Part shown: positions 10,252 through 21,217 of the stretch, in pieces
Layout of the letters: each line of letters opens with the position of its first letter
Position numbering within the stretch: the first letter of the stretch is position 1
Assembly: GCA_958299035.1 (NCBI GenBank)
Contig: CATQJL010000001.1
Span: 25,014,653-25,078,652, forward strand
Length of the DNA: 64,000 bases
Origin: Cylicocyclus nassatus
Lineage: Eukaryota; Nematoda; Chromadorea; Rhabditida; Strongylidae
Reading direction: 5' to 3'
Translations under genes and position numbers: made by a program
The notes under the pieces: generated by a model
What the model saw: the letters and a program-made list of their open reading frames with translations, nothing else
Told to the model about the DNA's origin: nothing
Database searches by the model: none

Positions 10252-11169
10252 TTAGGTTGATGCAAAAGGAATGGCCGACATGCGAATTCTCACTTTGATG
10301 CGCTATAACTTTCTAAAAAATCCACATTTCTGAATGCTGTAAAGATCCCCAGAAGCAGCAAACCTTTCGCAACACAGCGCATACTTATTTATACTCAAAT
10401 CTTAAACGGGAAAAGAAAAATACGGGGTAAAAGACAAAAAAGGTTCTTCTGCGGGTACGTCGTTTTTGACAATTCATAACTTCCTTCAGAGTTTCTGATT
10501 ATGAATGATAGGTAGCCATTCTTAAAGCCGCAAGCCAGTAGTACAAAATACAGTAAAAAGAATTCGGACAAAAAAGTTTGCGAGAAAAAAAATTAAAATT
10601 TAAAATTTCTCAGTTTTTTCAACATTTTTTCAGTGTGCCTCAAAGTCCGGAATATAGAATTTTCTGATTTTCTGCGTACTGAACAGCTGGATGTTTTCGC
10701 AAAAACGGCTAATAAATATCCTAGCTCTACGCTTACAGAATTGAGCAAAGCTTCGGCGACTGACTTCCTTCGAAGAAAATTATGGCTCATAAAATGACCG
10801 CAACAGCTATCCATGCTTAGGCGCCGATATCTCAGTCTGGATAACTTCAAAAAATGCAGTTAAGTATGCATAATGTAGAAAATTTCTATTACATACATTA
10901 GCTAAATTTTGAAAAAATCCCATTAATACGCGCTTGATTTTTGGCCGGAAAAGTGAATGCAATGAAATTCTGAATTTGGATGCGGTTATTTCAAGCTCAG
11001 TGACTTTATAAGAGATGAGGATGAGAGGCCGTTCCAAGCATCATTATATAGAGCATGAAAACAGCTTCGCGACGATATACCACATCCATTGTAAAGAAGA
11101 AGTATTGATGGAAAAAAGTTGCCCTGAAAAAGGCTTGGAAAATCGGCCATTTCTTCTGCATCAACCTAA
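10252..11169. mobile_element. 918-bp mariner-like element, non-autonomous
   Basis: Begins TTAGGTTGATGCAAAAGGAA and ends with the inverted TTCTGCATCAACCTAA; flanked by TA at 10250-10251 and 11170-11171. TTAGGTTGRTGCAAAAG is the well-known terminus of mariner elements. I see no transposase motifs inside, so it is a deletion or MITE-like derivative. Confidence 0.85.
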
Positions 11170-11171
11170 TA

Positions 11172-12281
11172 AATGAAAGGAAGTTAAATTTTGTTTATGA
11201 CCTCACAGCTGCTTGACTATTATGGGCATCAAAAACTCAGTCGTACAAAACCGCATAGTCCAAAGAATCTTTCTAATTTCATGAAGTCTTCCTGCTTACG
11301 ACAGTTTTTTACATGTCGGCCAGTTTTAACCTCTTAATGTTGTAGCCTCAGAGAATGAAAAGAAATACTGTGTAAAATTAGTGGGGCATTACTGTCCTCC
11401 AAAAATTTCAAAATTGTATTTTCGAATACTAACGTGCGCCTATTGCTATTTATTATTCAAAACCCGTTCCGCAGTAGTTATTCGACCAATGACATGTGTA
11501 AGAAATCAACATTTGATATGACTGATAACCCCCTCAGTAACCTTTCCAGACTTTGCAAATCATACAAGGTATGACTTTCGTCAAACAAAACATTTGCTTT
11601 TTATCACAATTGTGGTGATTGCTCATATTTTCGCCAAACTCTCAATGGCATCTTGCTAGATCATCGTGGAAAAGAGAATCATGATTCATGCAACATCCAT
11701 GAGAAATTTTGCAAATGTTCCAACTGTCCTTGTTTTATTATTTGAAGATGTATCGTGCATGCGTGCAGCTAATGGCAGCACTGTAGTCGACAAATGACTA
11801 AGTATGTTTTAGAGTTTGTATAGTTGTGTCTCAGCTCCCAAAGGCACACTCGCGAGTACACGAAGGGCACCCTCGCCTGACGTTTACATTTATCTTCTTA
11901 TGAGCATTAAAGTGTTCTTTGTCTCATCTAGAGTGAGCCCGATCCAGCGACCAGGGTCTCGCGCGGAACTTCCTTAGATGCACTTCGCAAACTAGTCATC
12001 AAGATTTTTCACGCCTGGCGGGGGAAAGGGCTCAGAGGCGGACTTGTATCCTCAACTAGGGTGAAAAAGTGGTCAGAGAACACGTTTGTCAATGCGGTAC
12101 TAGCCCAAGCGAGGTACTGGTGCGGTACCTGAGAAACTGGAGCCGGGCTCATTTCCTAAATAATAATAATTATTAATTCATGCCGGGGGGTGATGAAAAA
12201 CGAAAATCAAAAGAAGCGAAAATCTCTTTGTCTAAAACAAGAAAGCCTAGGCAAGATTAAATGTAAATAACACACGAAATC
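11172..12281. other. Intergenic with a GC-richer block at about 11.83-12.14 kb
   Basis: No gene recognised. The block at 11830-12140 is clearly GC-richer than its surroundings and could be an old repeat or a lost exon, but I cannot assign it. Confidence 0.4.
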
Positions 12282-12284
12282 TCA

Positions 12285-12748
12285 CAAGGGAAGTCACTTA
12301 ACTTAGGTCGGGCTTTTGAAATATGACACATATATTTAGAATCAGCTCGGAACGCTGATTCCAAATATGCTACCCTTAGCTGCGAAGCGTTTCTCTGAAG
12401 CGAGTTATGAGCTTTTTTAGTATGTGTCATTGACATACAACTGAATATGGAAAGAAGGTCTTTAAATGAAAATCTGCCCAAAAAGTGGTGGAAAGTCAAA
12501 ATAACATTAAATTGAGTCATTTGGCTTTGATAGAGTATAATATGCATTTGTACCACTACCTAGATGATGATACCGTAGCATGCCTAAGTCGGTCAACGCG
12601 CAAAATTTGCTCACGAAAAGGCTCATAACTCGCTTCAGAGGAATGCTTCGCAGCTAAGGAAAGCAGATTTGAAATCAGCGTTTCAAGCTGATTCCAAACG
12701 TATGTGTCTCATTTCAAAATTCCGACTTAAGTTAAGTGACTTCCCTTG
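12285..12748. mobile_element. 464-bp long-TIR element, target duplication TCA
   Basis: Starts CAAGGGAAGTCACTTAACTT and ends with its inverse; inverted arms of about 133 bp (12285-12418 and about 12612-12748) with good similarity throughout. Flanks are TCA at 12282-12284 and 12749-12751. Related in its arms and ends to the 630-bp element at 57461-58090 (shared CGCTGATTCCAAA and AGCTGCG motifs). No coding capacity. Superfamily not recognised. Confidence 0.8.
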
Positions 12749-13079
12749 TCAGTTTCCAATCGATCCAATAAATATGAGTGAAAATTGTAGCGATGGTAAT
12801 GAGTAGTAAAAGAAAAAAAACGAGCAATTTTAAAATGTTACCCGATCACAAAAGAAAACTCATTAAGTCAGTCAAACAGGAGCCCGTTTTTTTTTTTGCA
12901 AGCCCCACCGGCTTGCTTATACATTTGCAGCACGAGCAGTAGATCTGCTCAAAAAAGGGGAGATAGATACTAATGGATACTGTTGCGGCATAATGGCCTC
13001 TGTCACGATTCTGGCTATTCGGATAACTATTAAAAATGTTGAGGGAGAAATTCATAACGCGTCGCGACTTCCGATTTAC

Positions 13080-13142
13080 CAGCAACTTCACATTTACGCA
13101 TCCGAATCGAGGCGGCTCTTTGTAGTACGAATCGCTCTTCAT
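13080..13142 (-). CDS. First coding exon, MKSDSYYKEPPRFGC…
   Basis: ATG at 13142, 21 codons, then GTAAAT. The peptide MKSDSYYKEPPRFGCVNVKL resembles the short cytosolic N-terminus that precedes the first membrane helix in small tetraspan families (LAPTM-like), but no hydrophobic exon is visible within the next kilobases downstream; the transposon at 12285-12748 may sit in the intron. Function therefore not assigned. Confidence 0.45.
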
Positions 13143-13159
13143 TTCTGATCCCACTTCCG

Positions 13160-14030
13160 TAACATCACATCACATCTTTGTTTTCACTTCGAACCTTTTT
13201 TAAATTCAATGAATCAGCTTTTAGTGTCTTGTTGTTCTATACGGTCTTATAGGTTTCAACCTGTAAGCATACTTAAATGCTAACTCAGACTTCACTTTCT
13301 AGACATACACCTGCTTGTTCTTCAATTGAGGACCGTTCCTCAAGATTTTATCAAACCACTAGCAGAAACCATATTACCTAATCCAACATTGTGAGATTTT
13401 AGCATAGTTTGAGATGAAATCAAACAGTTCATGATAATGACTATGTCGATACATAATAAATGCAAAGCGCCATTATTAGAGATTTGCAAGTCCTTTGTTT
13501 GTTTCAAGTTTGTTGTCGAAAAGCTACGACACTTGCGTGCTTAGTTAGACAAGGTAAGGTGTTACTACCTGCTAATTTAGCATAGTAGATAAGTGTCTAT
13601 ATGAGAGCCAAAACTGTGGATAAACCAATGAAATTGGTCGGAATCGTTGGACTGTAAGCATCGCGATGTTATCCGATTAAAGACACTCACTCATAAACGA
13701 CACGACCTAGCCTACTCGCACCTAACGCAGACAGAAGCAAACACGAAAGAAATTATCATCTTTGTCCTAATGTCAAAGATTACGAGGACAGATACTCATG
13801 AATAACGCTGTTACTAAATTTTTTGCTCAAATTTTGTTAATATGCTAAGATGTTTCATTTCATCAGTTTGTCTGTTTTGACTTCAAACCATTTCCAATTC
13901 AGCGCACTTTGGAGCAATATCCAGTCGACACTCCAGCAATCCAAGAAGATATTGCTTCATCGCTTTCTGCAAAAAACATGAAAGGCAGTAGCATGTTTGA
14001 AAACCTAAAACTTCCTCGAACATGGAGTAT
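13160..14030. other. Intergenic, nothing recognised
   Basis: AT-rich sequence without splice-supported coding frames; expected upstream region of the exon at 13142. Confidence 0.4.
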
Positions 14031-14034
14031 GAAT

Positions 14035-14345
14035 CTTATATATAAAGATGAATGTCTGTATGTTCCGATTGGAAAATTTTATTTCTGAACCGATCCGGAA
14101 CAAACCTGGCACACATACACTTCGAGGCGGAGCGGGTGTCATAGGCTACTTTTTTGTCTTCGATTTTATCGATTTTTATCAATTTTTTGTAAAGTTTGAG
14201 CTATGGGGCTGAGAGTTGGCACAGGGATAATCGAGCATGCTGATTACGAATAAATATTAGCATTTGGAATTATCTATTAGTTTTATCGATTTTATCGATT
14301 TTTTTGTATTTTGAGCTACGTGGCTGGGAATTCGCACAGCTATTG
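14035..14345 (-). repeat. Dispersed repeat with two tandem about 115-bp units
   Basis: After TATATAAAGATGAATGTCTG the sequence has two copies of a unit with GATTTTATCGATTTTT, a TTTGAGCTA core and GAGCATGCTGAT. The same unit in reverse orientation is in the composite element at 42538-44813 (two to three units). The leading TATATAA…GTCTG motif is common to many interspersed repeats in invertebrates; I cannot name the superfamily. Confidence 0.6.
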
Positions 14346-14349
14346 TGAG

Positions 14350-15051
14350 CATGCTGATAACTAACACAGCAGGAATAGGGAGTTGGAGTAGAGCATGTAG
14401 AAGTGGGCGCAGGGAGAGGCTGTACGGGGATAGGGATGGGAGCTTTATCATAGTGTTTCGACGGGCCGGGCGGAGGGGTAAGCCAGCTACTGAACAGATA
14501 AAAAGACAGACGACCAAGCGCTAAACTGAGGGATTGAGACGCTGTATGATCCACAGGCACCGAGCTTTCACGCGATGGTTTGGAGGAAGGCCAAAGGAAG
14601 AGTCAGGAAGCGATTGGGGCAAGCAGCTCCTTGCTTCGCGAGACGCTACAGGCAGACTGGTGAACTACTGAAGCAGCATATCTTGGACCAAAATGTTTGT
14701 TTTTTTCGTAAATCTGCAAATTACAAATGCACTACATCTTCTTTCAAAATGCATTATCCCTTTTTCTCAGCCATCAGTAAGCAAATTCGATTTGAGAGAT
14801 AAATTGCAGATTTTCAAAACGACTAATTAGTAAGTGCTGGCAACGCATCTCAATAGATGTAAAACATTTCAAGAAGAGTGCTAATGATTTTATGCGAAAA
14901 ATCTATGTATTGCAGGACAGCTGCACTGACGGCAAATGTTAAATGGAATGTGCCGTGAAATCGTCCACACTTTTTGTCGTAAACAAATACGCAAATATGT
15001 TGACTCTTGAGTTTCCCATGTTTATTGTTGGTTTATTGGATTACACTCTAG
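14350..15051. other. Repeat tail and intergenic
   Basis: A purine-rich stretch (14350-14480) follows the tandem repeat and may belong to it. The remainder has short overlapping open frames on both strands and no support for a gene; it may hold upstream exons of the next feature. Confidence 0.35.
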
Positions 15052-15357
15052 GTGTGCCAACATAATGTAGTCAAAAACAACGACACAGTAAATTCAAACA
15101 ATAGTCAGCTAATCTCAACAGAGTCAGTGTCTTCTTCAGACCAAGAGCTGAATAAATCAGAAGTAGAAGACACCACATCACAGTCTGCTGGCATATCTTA
15201 CTATCTTCCAGAATTGGATCCCACTTTTGAAGGCCAGCGAGCCTACGGGCGGAGGCTAGCTGACTATATCCCCACTAAAACGTGTGAAACTCTGGAAGGA
15301 CAGCAAAACATACGCATGACTAAAACTGAAAGAACTGTCATCAATGCTTATATGTGA
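15052..15357 (+). CDS. Candidate terminal exon, polar protein, 101 codons
   Basis: An acceptor CACTCTAG opens a frame beginning VCQHNVVKNNDTVNSNNS and ending RTVINAYM then TGA. It is rich in Ser, Asn, Glu and Thr and reads as a disordered region followed by a more ordered end (SYYLPELDPTFEGQRAYG). The opposite strand has stops. Upstream exons are not identified. No family recognised. Confidence 0.5.
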   Translation: MCQHNVVKNNDTVNSNNSQLISTESVSSSDQELNKSEVEDTTSQSAGISYYLPELDPTFEGQRAYGRRLADYIPTKTCETLEGQQNIRMTKTERTVINAYM

Positions 15358-15359
15358 GA

Positions 15360-16384
15360 GCTGAAGAAATTTTAAATGTAAGAATGAAACACGAAAACAC
15401 AAGAAATGAAACATCGTTGATGAATGATAAGAAACAACACGTCAGGGCATCATGAAGTGAAACTTCAATGATGACAACCACGTCCCGACACACTGTTCAT
15501 ATTCAAGCTGTTGTAATGCCAACGGACCGAGAATGAATGTGAAAGCCGGATCTGGAAGGAAATTGGTGAATTGCTAGAAATCAGTCTCTTGAACTGATAA
15601 GATACTGCAAATCTACTTTCCTCAGTTTCATCTTGAAACTTGAACTACTGATAGAGCGAAAACAGCCGGTGGCAGACGTTGCAACCATCTTGCTCCACGA
15701 TAGAACAGGCTGTTGAAGGCTAACAAAAACTTTCTACGGCCTATTCTAGCTTAATGAAGATTGAAAGAGAATGAGCGTTGACTAGCCGGCATAAATACCC
15801 AGTATTTGCTGGCTGAGAGGTTTACCTCTTTGCGCAGTACACGGAAACAAAAGATAAGATCAGCTATCATTCGGCGCTGCTCCAAACTTTTCATCCTACT
15901 ATAATAACGCGCTAAGGCCGTCTGTTTTTTTTGTGTGTCTGTCTGTGTGTCTGTGTGAAAATCTGTCTGTCACGAAATTCATAGAGGAAGCTGCAACCAA
16001 GCTATCGGGCTGCAATTTCGCATAGCATACCGTGCCAGCGTGTAGGCCTACCACGCACAAGGACGAGCCGGTACGATAAGCGGGTCCCTCAGAATCTGCG
16101 TGTCAAACGGATCCACTTTGCATTTGGGCAGCAAAATTGGGTCCGTAATTCCACTTTTTTTCAGAGTCGTGGATGTTTGTGCCAAGTAAATGTCCAAGCC
16201 ATGAACTTAGGCTTGAATAAGTGATTAAAAGTCCATTACTTTACAAAAACGGCGCCAAAAAGTTTTGGTTGGGTAAATGATCAATTTGCCAAGGTTTTAC
16301 CAGACTATTTGACAAAAATTTTGCACAAAATTGTAGCTCACGGTGACTGCTGTTCTTATTGCAACTGTAAAGGCTATAAGAAAA
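15360..16384. other. Repeat-rich stretch, includes GT/CT-rich tract
   Basis: A tract of TGTGTGTCTGTCTG type at about 15930-15970 leads a GC-richer block (15960-16160) that looks like an interspersed repeat. 16160-16384 is probably the 3' UTR of the LINE at 16385-19830. No gene recognised. Confidence 0.45.
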
Positions 16385-18940
16385 TCAAAAACCTATAAAA
16401 ATTTGCATTTGTTTTCCTGCAAAAAGTCTCATCCACGCGAAATCACCGATTTCCCATAAAAAAGCTTTCGGAATGAGTAGATGTTTACATTTTGTTCGTG
16501 ATAGTCGGCATTGCTCGGTGAGTTCCAATGCCATCATTATACGAGAATGAGTAGGGCCTAGATAGCAGAGCCAGTGCGAGCCTCTGCGAAGCAGAGGTGA
16601 CGCACTGGTATTGAATAACTTGAGCCGGTCATTGTAACAAGGAATCTCCCCGTATGGAGGCTGTATGCTTCTTATGTATAACAGACGGGTAAAAGTTTGT
16701 TGTACTTTTTCTGTCTTTTTAGCGTCTTTTTTGAGGTAAGGATTCCAAATAGGTGAACAATATTCTAGATGAGGCAGTACGTAAGTTCTATACAGGCATT
16801 TGAGAACGGAATGATTACGATAATGAATGTTTCTGAAGATAGCATACAAAATTCTATAGGCCTTCTTGACCGCATAGTCTACATGTTGGGAGAACTTCAA
16901 AGTTGGATTTAGGTAAACTCCCAGATCTTTGCCCACTGTGCGCTTTTTCAATGTAATTCCTCTGATTTCATAAATTGGTCCTTCCTCCCGTCCAATATGC
17001 ATGACCGAAAATTTATCAAGATTAAGAGGAAGATCCCATTTCGTAGACCAGTCAAGCATTTTTTCAAATGATGTTTTAAGTGCGTATCGTACTTCATCAC
17101 AGTCAGATGTCCCATAAGTCCCATAAATTTTGATGTCATCTGCATATAGTTGCACTTTGATTGAGGGTGAAGTCTTAAGTATAGAAGGCAACTCCAATGT
17201 GTAGATAAGAAACAATAATGGTGAAAGCGATCCTCCTTGTGGAACCCCACTCGAGCACTGCTGTCTATCGGAGAAGCTGTGCTCAACTTTGACTGTCATA
17301 TGTCTATTCCGTAAATAGGAATCAAACCAAGCAAGAAGGTTCCTACAGATTCCATAAGCTTCCAATTTCATCAAAAGTTTGGAATAGACTTTATCAAACG
17401 CTTTTGACAGATCAATAAAAATAATGTCAACGGAATCCCCTTTATTTTCAGCAGTGGTCCAGTCAAACAAACTGGCTGAATTGGTTAAGGTGGACGCGAA
17501 ACCGTGCTGCTCAGGTGGCATTATACCAGATTTTACCAACCAATCACTAAGTTTATTTCGCAGTATCTTCTCCATAACCTTGATCGACGAGGGGGTCATG
17601 CTAATTGGACGGAAGTCAGACACCAGATGTGCACTAGATACCTTGGGAATAGGAGTGATAAGTGCCTCTTTCCAAAGTCCGGGCACTTCGCCAAGAAGCA
17701 TGGAGAGATTGAAAATGTGTGCCAAAGGTTTGCAGAGGGCGTCGGCACATTCTTTATATATGATCTGAGGTAGGCCGTCGTAAGGTTCGCTAACAGAAGG
17801 TTTCAGTTTTTTCAAAATTTTCCGAATATCAGACGAATCAAAGTATAGGTTACACAGGAGTGGTCTAGTCGATGGTGTGTCAACTAATTCATCGCGGGTA
17901 ACCAAATTGACGTTTTCCCGAGTGAACACACTAGCAAAATATTTTGCAAGTACGTTAGCTTTCTCAATATTTCCTTTGTATGTATGACCTTCTGTATCTT
18001 TGAGCACGGGTAGACGAGAGTAACTCTTGAGCTTTATGTTAACATAGTGAAAAAGGTACTTTGAGAAAGTTTTTGCTGAAAGTTTTCGTTCACGATTTGC
18101 TAAGAATTTCTTTAGGTGATAGTCAATATCAGAGCAAATCTTTTTATACATAGAACTATAGTGACTTTCGTGCGAACCTTTCATGAGCAAAAAAAGAATG
18201 CGCTTTTGTTCCATTAAATTTGCTATATGTTGTGGGTATCTGGTGTAAGGTTGAGGAATACGAAACGGCACATGAACCATTAGTGCCTTATAGACAACTC
18301 TGCAAAACCTTTGGTAAACATCGTCCATAGAAACATACTGGTCGAATACATCTAGCCAATCGACGTTGAGGAGATCACTGGTAAGAGCGGAAAAATCAGT
18401 TTGGAAAAAATCGGGTATAGGAAAGAGACTGGGCTTGCAAACTTCTTCATTTAATATAAATTCTACCATAGAATGATCGGAGTTTGCGAGAGGATGCAGT
18501 ATTTTAACATCAGACACAACTTTTGATGTAGATAGAACAAGATCAAGAGTATGTGATGCATGAGTTGCACCCCTAACTAGCTGTTTCAGACCCAACTCTT
18601 GAAAGAAGTTCAAGAATTTGGCGGAAGAGTTGTTATAAGATTTGAAGCAATTCCAGTCGACTTGCAGGTTGAATTCACCCATTATCACTGTGTCTGCATT
18701 TTCATTGGCTAGATCGGTTAACGACTGTATAAGATAATCATCCTCGTTTATTTGGCAACTGGGAGGCCGGTAAACTAATATGAGTCTAATTCTACTTAGC
18801 TTCTTTTGAGATAATAAATCTACACAGAGGACATTGGCTTTTAAGGAACTAGAAACTTCTAACTTTTGTACCAATAATTTATCGTGAACCAAAATGCATA
18901 CGCCACCCCCTTTCCGAGTGCTTCTGTCTAGGCGAAACAC
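16385..18940 (-). CDS. LINE endonuclease/reverse transcriptase, 851 codons
   Basis: Residues 1-160 are the rest of an APE-type endonuclease: VYRPPS (55-61), GEFN at 88-91 (family norm is GDFN, so a D to E change), TLDLVL, and the SDH catalytic motif at 154-156. The reverse transcriptase has ITPIPK and DFRPISM (about 428-448), FIDLSKAFD at 508-516, GVPQGGSLSP at 565-574 and YADD at 599-602, the catalytic core. Downstream comes the thumb (LGVYLNP, LPHLEYCSPIW). The last about 70 residues look like a shifted frame compared with what should be there. The first 50 residues of the endonuclease lie upstream past a TAA stop. It makes cDNA by target-primed reverse transcription in live members; this copy is likely inactive. 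Confidence 0.9.
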   Translation of the reverse strand: MFRLDRSTRKGGGVCILVHDKLLVQKLEVSSSLKANVLCVDLLSQKKLSRIRLILVYRPPSCQINEDDYLIQSLTDLANENADTVIMGEFNLQVDWNCFKSYNNSSAKFLNFFQELGLKQLVRGATHASHTLDLVLSTSKVVSDVKILHPLANSDHSMVEFILNEEVCKPSLFPIPDFFQTDFSALTSDLLNVDWLDVFDQYVSMDDVYQRFCRVVYKALMVHVPFRIPQPYTRYPQHIANLMEQKRILFLLMKGSHESHYSSMYKKICSDIDYHLKKFLANRERKLSAKTFSKYLFHYVNIKLKSYSRLPVLKDTEGHTYKGNIEKANVLAKYFASVFTRENVNLVTRDELVDTPSTRPLLCNLYFDSSDIRKILKKLKPSVSEPYDGLPQIIYKECADALCKPLAHIFNLSMLLGEVPGLWKEALITPIPKVSSAHLVSDFRPISMTPSSIKVMEKILRNKLSDWLVKSGIMPPEQHGFASTLTNSASLFDWTTAENKGDSVDIIFIDLSKAFDKVYSKLLMKLEAYGICRNLLAWFDSYLRNRHMTVKVEHSFSDRQQCSSGVPQGGSLSPLLFLIYTLELPSILKTSPSIKVQLYADDIKIYGTYGTSDCDEVRYALKTSFEKMLDWSTKWDLPLNLDKFSVMHIGREEGPIYEIRGITLKKRTVGKDLGVYLNPTLKFSQHVDYAVKKAYRILYAIFRNIHYRNHSVLKCLYRTYVLPHLEYCSPIWNPYLKKDAKKTEKVQQTFTRLLYIRSIQPPYGEIPCYNDRLKLFNTSASPLLRRGSHWLCYLGPTHSRIMMALELTEQCRLSRTKCKHLLIPKAFLWEIGDFAWMRLFAGKQMQIFIGF

Positions 18941-19122
18941 CGTAAAAGGAAAACCACCTACAATCTCACTATCAAATATGTTTTGTGTAAATTAAGTCTC
19001 TGTTATAAAAACAATTTCCGGCTTATACTCGGTCAGAAACAAATGAAATTGGTGAATTTTGTTTACTAAACTTCTCGCATTCAATAAAAAACATCTAGTT
19101 TAAAACGGTTTACCATGCAGAT

Positions 19123-19796
19123 TTAGATGTTTCCCGGCCTTCCATTTGCTAAATCGGACACACGCGTAAGCTTCCCGCGATACACTACCCATTCCTTCGC
19201 CGATCTTCCTTGGTTCCGTTCCCGGGCCGTCTGTCTGAGTTGGAACTCAATTTTTCGTTCCTCCTCACTCATGCTTTTACGCACGAAGACGCCCGGGAAC
19301 CCCGCGTGGCGAAGGGTATGGGCATTGCTAAGAGCACGCTTCCAAAAAAATGTCGACCGCAATACAAGTTTGACCAACCGCGGGCGAGAAAACCGTTAGG
19401 TTTCCCCAACCTGTAGACATCGCTCGGAGGGCAGTCAATGTCTAGGGCATCAAGCACCTCCTCGACATTTTCTTGGAGGTGCTTGCGCCTAGCAGCGGCA
19501 CCCAGTCCCTCCGGCGGTTCCTCTATACCGCTGATAACCAAACTTCTTGATCTCCTCTCCGCCTCCACAGCTCCAGAGAGATCCTTCGACACCTTTTCTG
19601 CCGATGTTTTTAGCATTTCCGAGATCAAAGGGTCTCGATTCTTTTGCTGTATGGCAGAGATCAAATCAAGCGCCGACATTTGTTCGTACTCTCCTTGAGC
19701 ACTTACGCCTGTGTCATCAGCTTGTTCACCAACACGAACTGGCAGTTGCGAGCCTGAAGAAGCGTTATTTTTAGTGCTGCGGGTAGTCCTAGCCAT
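19123..19796 (-). CDS. LINE ORF1 protein, frameshifted
   Basis: Starts MARTTRSTKNNASSGSQLPV, followed by an acidic/helical region and RRSRSLVISGIEEPP and DVYRLGK, the RRM-like fold of gag-like ORF1 proteins. Near 19380 the frame shifts; the continuation reads KLVLRSTFFWKRALSNAHTL and WVVYRGKLTRVSDL to a stop at 19123. Both halves together give about 220 residues, usual for this ORF1 type. It would bind element RNA. Confidence 0.8.
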
Positions 19797-20125
19797 TTTT
19801 GATCTTTTGATCTACCAATAAATTGGATTATCGATTCAAGGCGACTCCGACGGCGAGAAGGCGAAAATAATCAAAAATCGGGTAACTTCAACTTGAAGCG
19901 CACAAGAATAGAGATGCGGCTAATAGATTCTAGCGAGGAGCAGAAATGACAGGAAGAATAGAATGAATAAACGAAAAGAAAGGAAAAAAATTAGGTTGTC
20001 TGACAGAGCAACAAAAATAGCCGCCGCACGCGCGCAGGACGAGTTGTGAATGAAGTCGTGAAGTGAAGTGTTAGTGTGTTAATGTTAGTGAAGTCCATTT
20101 GCATAGAGTCATTCAATAAGCAGTG

Positions 20126-20786
20126 ATGTATAAAGAAGGTGAAGATAGCTACGAGCAACTTGGACCTAGCGGAGCGGCACCTGCACCACCACCGCCGCCA
20201 CCTCCACCAGACTTTCCGCCACCGCCGCCACCACCGCCTCCAGGAGCTGAGACGAAACCAAGGGATGAGGCAAAAACGAAGACAAACACTGTGGGTCAAT
20301 TTGCTCTGAGGTATGTATGAGTACTGCTTCTACGAGTCTTCGCGAATACTGGTAATTTAGGCCAGGCGATGATGTAGATCTCAGTTCTGACCATGAACGC
20401 GCCACTTTGACAGGCGGCGCAATCAGTGATGGTAGGTTTGGCTGGCAAACGCTCCTCATGGGTGGCTATAGACTATGAACCCAATATTTTCTAGAGAAAA
20501 TGTCAAGATCGAGGGATAAAGAAAAAGACAAAAAGCTAGAAGAGAAGCCATTTATGCTGGACATCAAGCCTTATAAAGAGCCTGTAAGACTTCTCTCACA
20601 TCTTGATTCAAGCCTAACATAATTTTGAGCTTATAAGAACTTTATTCATTACAGACCATGCTAAAATTCTGTCACATTGTCACATTGTTGCTGCTAGTGT
20701 TAAGTTTTTTGCTAATGGCACTAACAGTTGTGCAGTTCGTCGACATCTTCGTCTGGTTACCACTTCTGTTTGGCGATACAGCATGA
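20126..20786 (+). CDS. Proline-rich, C-terminally membrane-anchored protein, 158 aa, four exons
   Basis: Exons 20126-20310, 20361-20431, 20495-20583 and 20655-20786; introns of 50, 63 and 71 bp, all GT-AG, and phases join without a stop. The N-terminus MYKEGEDSYEQLGPSGAAPA is followed by two runs of eight or nine prolines separated by DF (about residues 22-40), then a charged middle (KPRDEAKTKTN, RSRDKEKDKKLEE) and one strong hydrophobic segment (about 124-146, IVTLLLLVLSFLLMALTVV) near the C-terminus ending LFGDTA. This is the layout of a tail-anchored or type II membrane protein with a cytosolic polyproline region that could bind SH3, WW or profilin. The opposite strand shows long Arg/Trp- and Ala/Val-rich frames, which are shadows of the proline codons. 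Family not recognised. Confidence 0.85.
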
Positions 20787-20839
20787 AGAAATGTATTAAT
20801 CTATGAGCTATATAGACATGGTTTCATATCTACTCAAAT

Positions 20840-20845
20840 AATAAA
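20840..20845 (+). terminator. Polyadenylation signal AATAAA
   Basis: AATAAA 54 bases after the stop codon of the proline-rich gene, in AT-rich sequence; the natural end of that message. Confidence 0.6.
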
Positions 20846-21217
20846 GAAAAATGTTCATTGAGATGTTCAAATCGCATAAATCGATACAAAGCTTTGGTAT
20901 GGAAAAGTGCCCAGTCAATTTAGATTATGGTACACTGGATATAACATTTTCTTGAAGGAATACCGGGGAAGCTGCAATACCGGTATATTTCTTAGCTTTG
21001 AATAGTGCGAAATCACTTGCAAAAGGATATCGAAAACTCCCGCATCATTGTTATTTTTCATTTGCAAAAATCGTAACTTGTTTCATATTTCCCGTCTATC
21101 AGTAACCAGGGTTAGAGTACTATGGTGCAGGTAACTTACTTAAATACTTAGATGGCCCGTCCTCACTTGACGTGCGGGCCCCAGTACAGAAGTTGCCATT
21201 TTTCCCTGTCCCTCGCT

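Larger units (their letters stand above)
16385..19830 (-). mobile_element. Nearly complete two-ORF non-LTR retrotransposon (CR1/L2-like)
   Basis: Minus-strand order: ORF1 (19123-19796, one frameshift), then endonuclease and reverse transcriptase (19090-16385). The only break inside the endonuclease start is a TAA where a Trp codon would be expected in the ITETW motif near 18995. The 5' UTR reaches perhaps 19.9 kb. Structure matches CR1/L2-type elements, to which the fragment at 1-2640 is also related. Confidence 0.9.

Noticed and set aside
19991..20459. Long minus-strand frames opposite the proline-rich exon (Trp/Arg- and Val/Ala-rich)
   Set aside because: They are the reverse complement of CCN proline codons; the plus-strand exon phases and splice sites explain the region.
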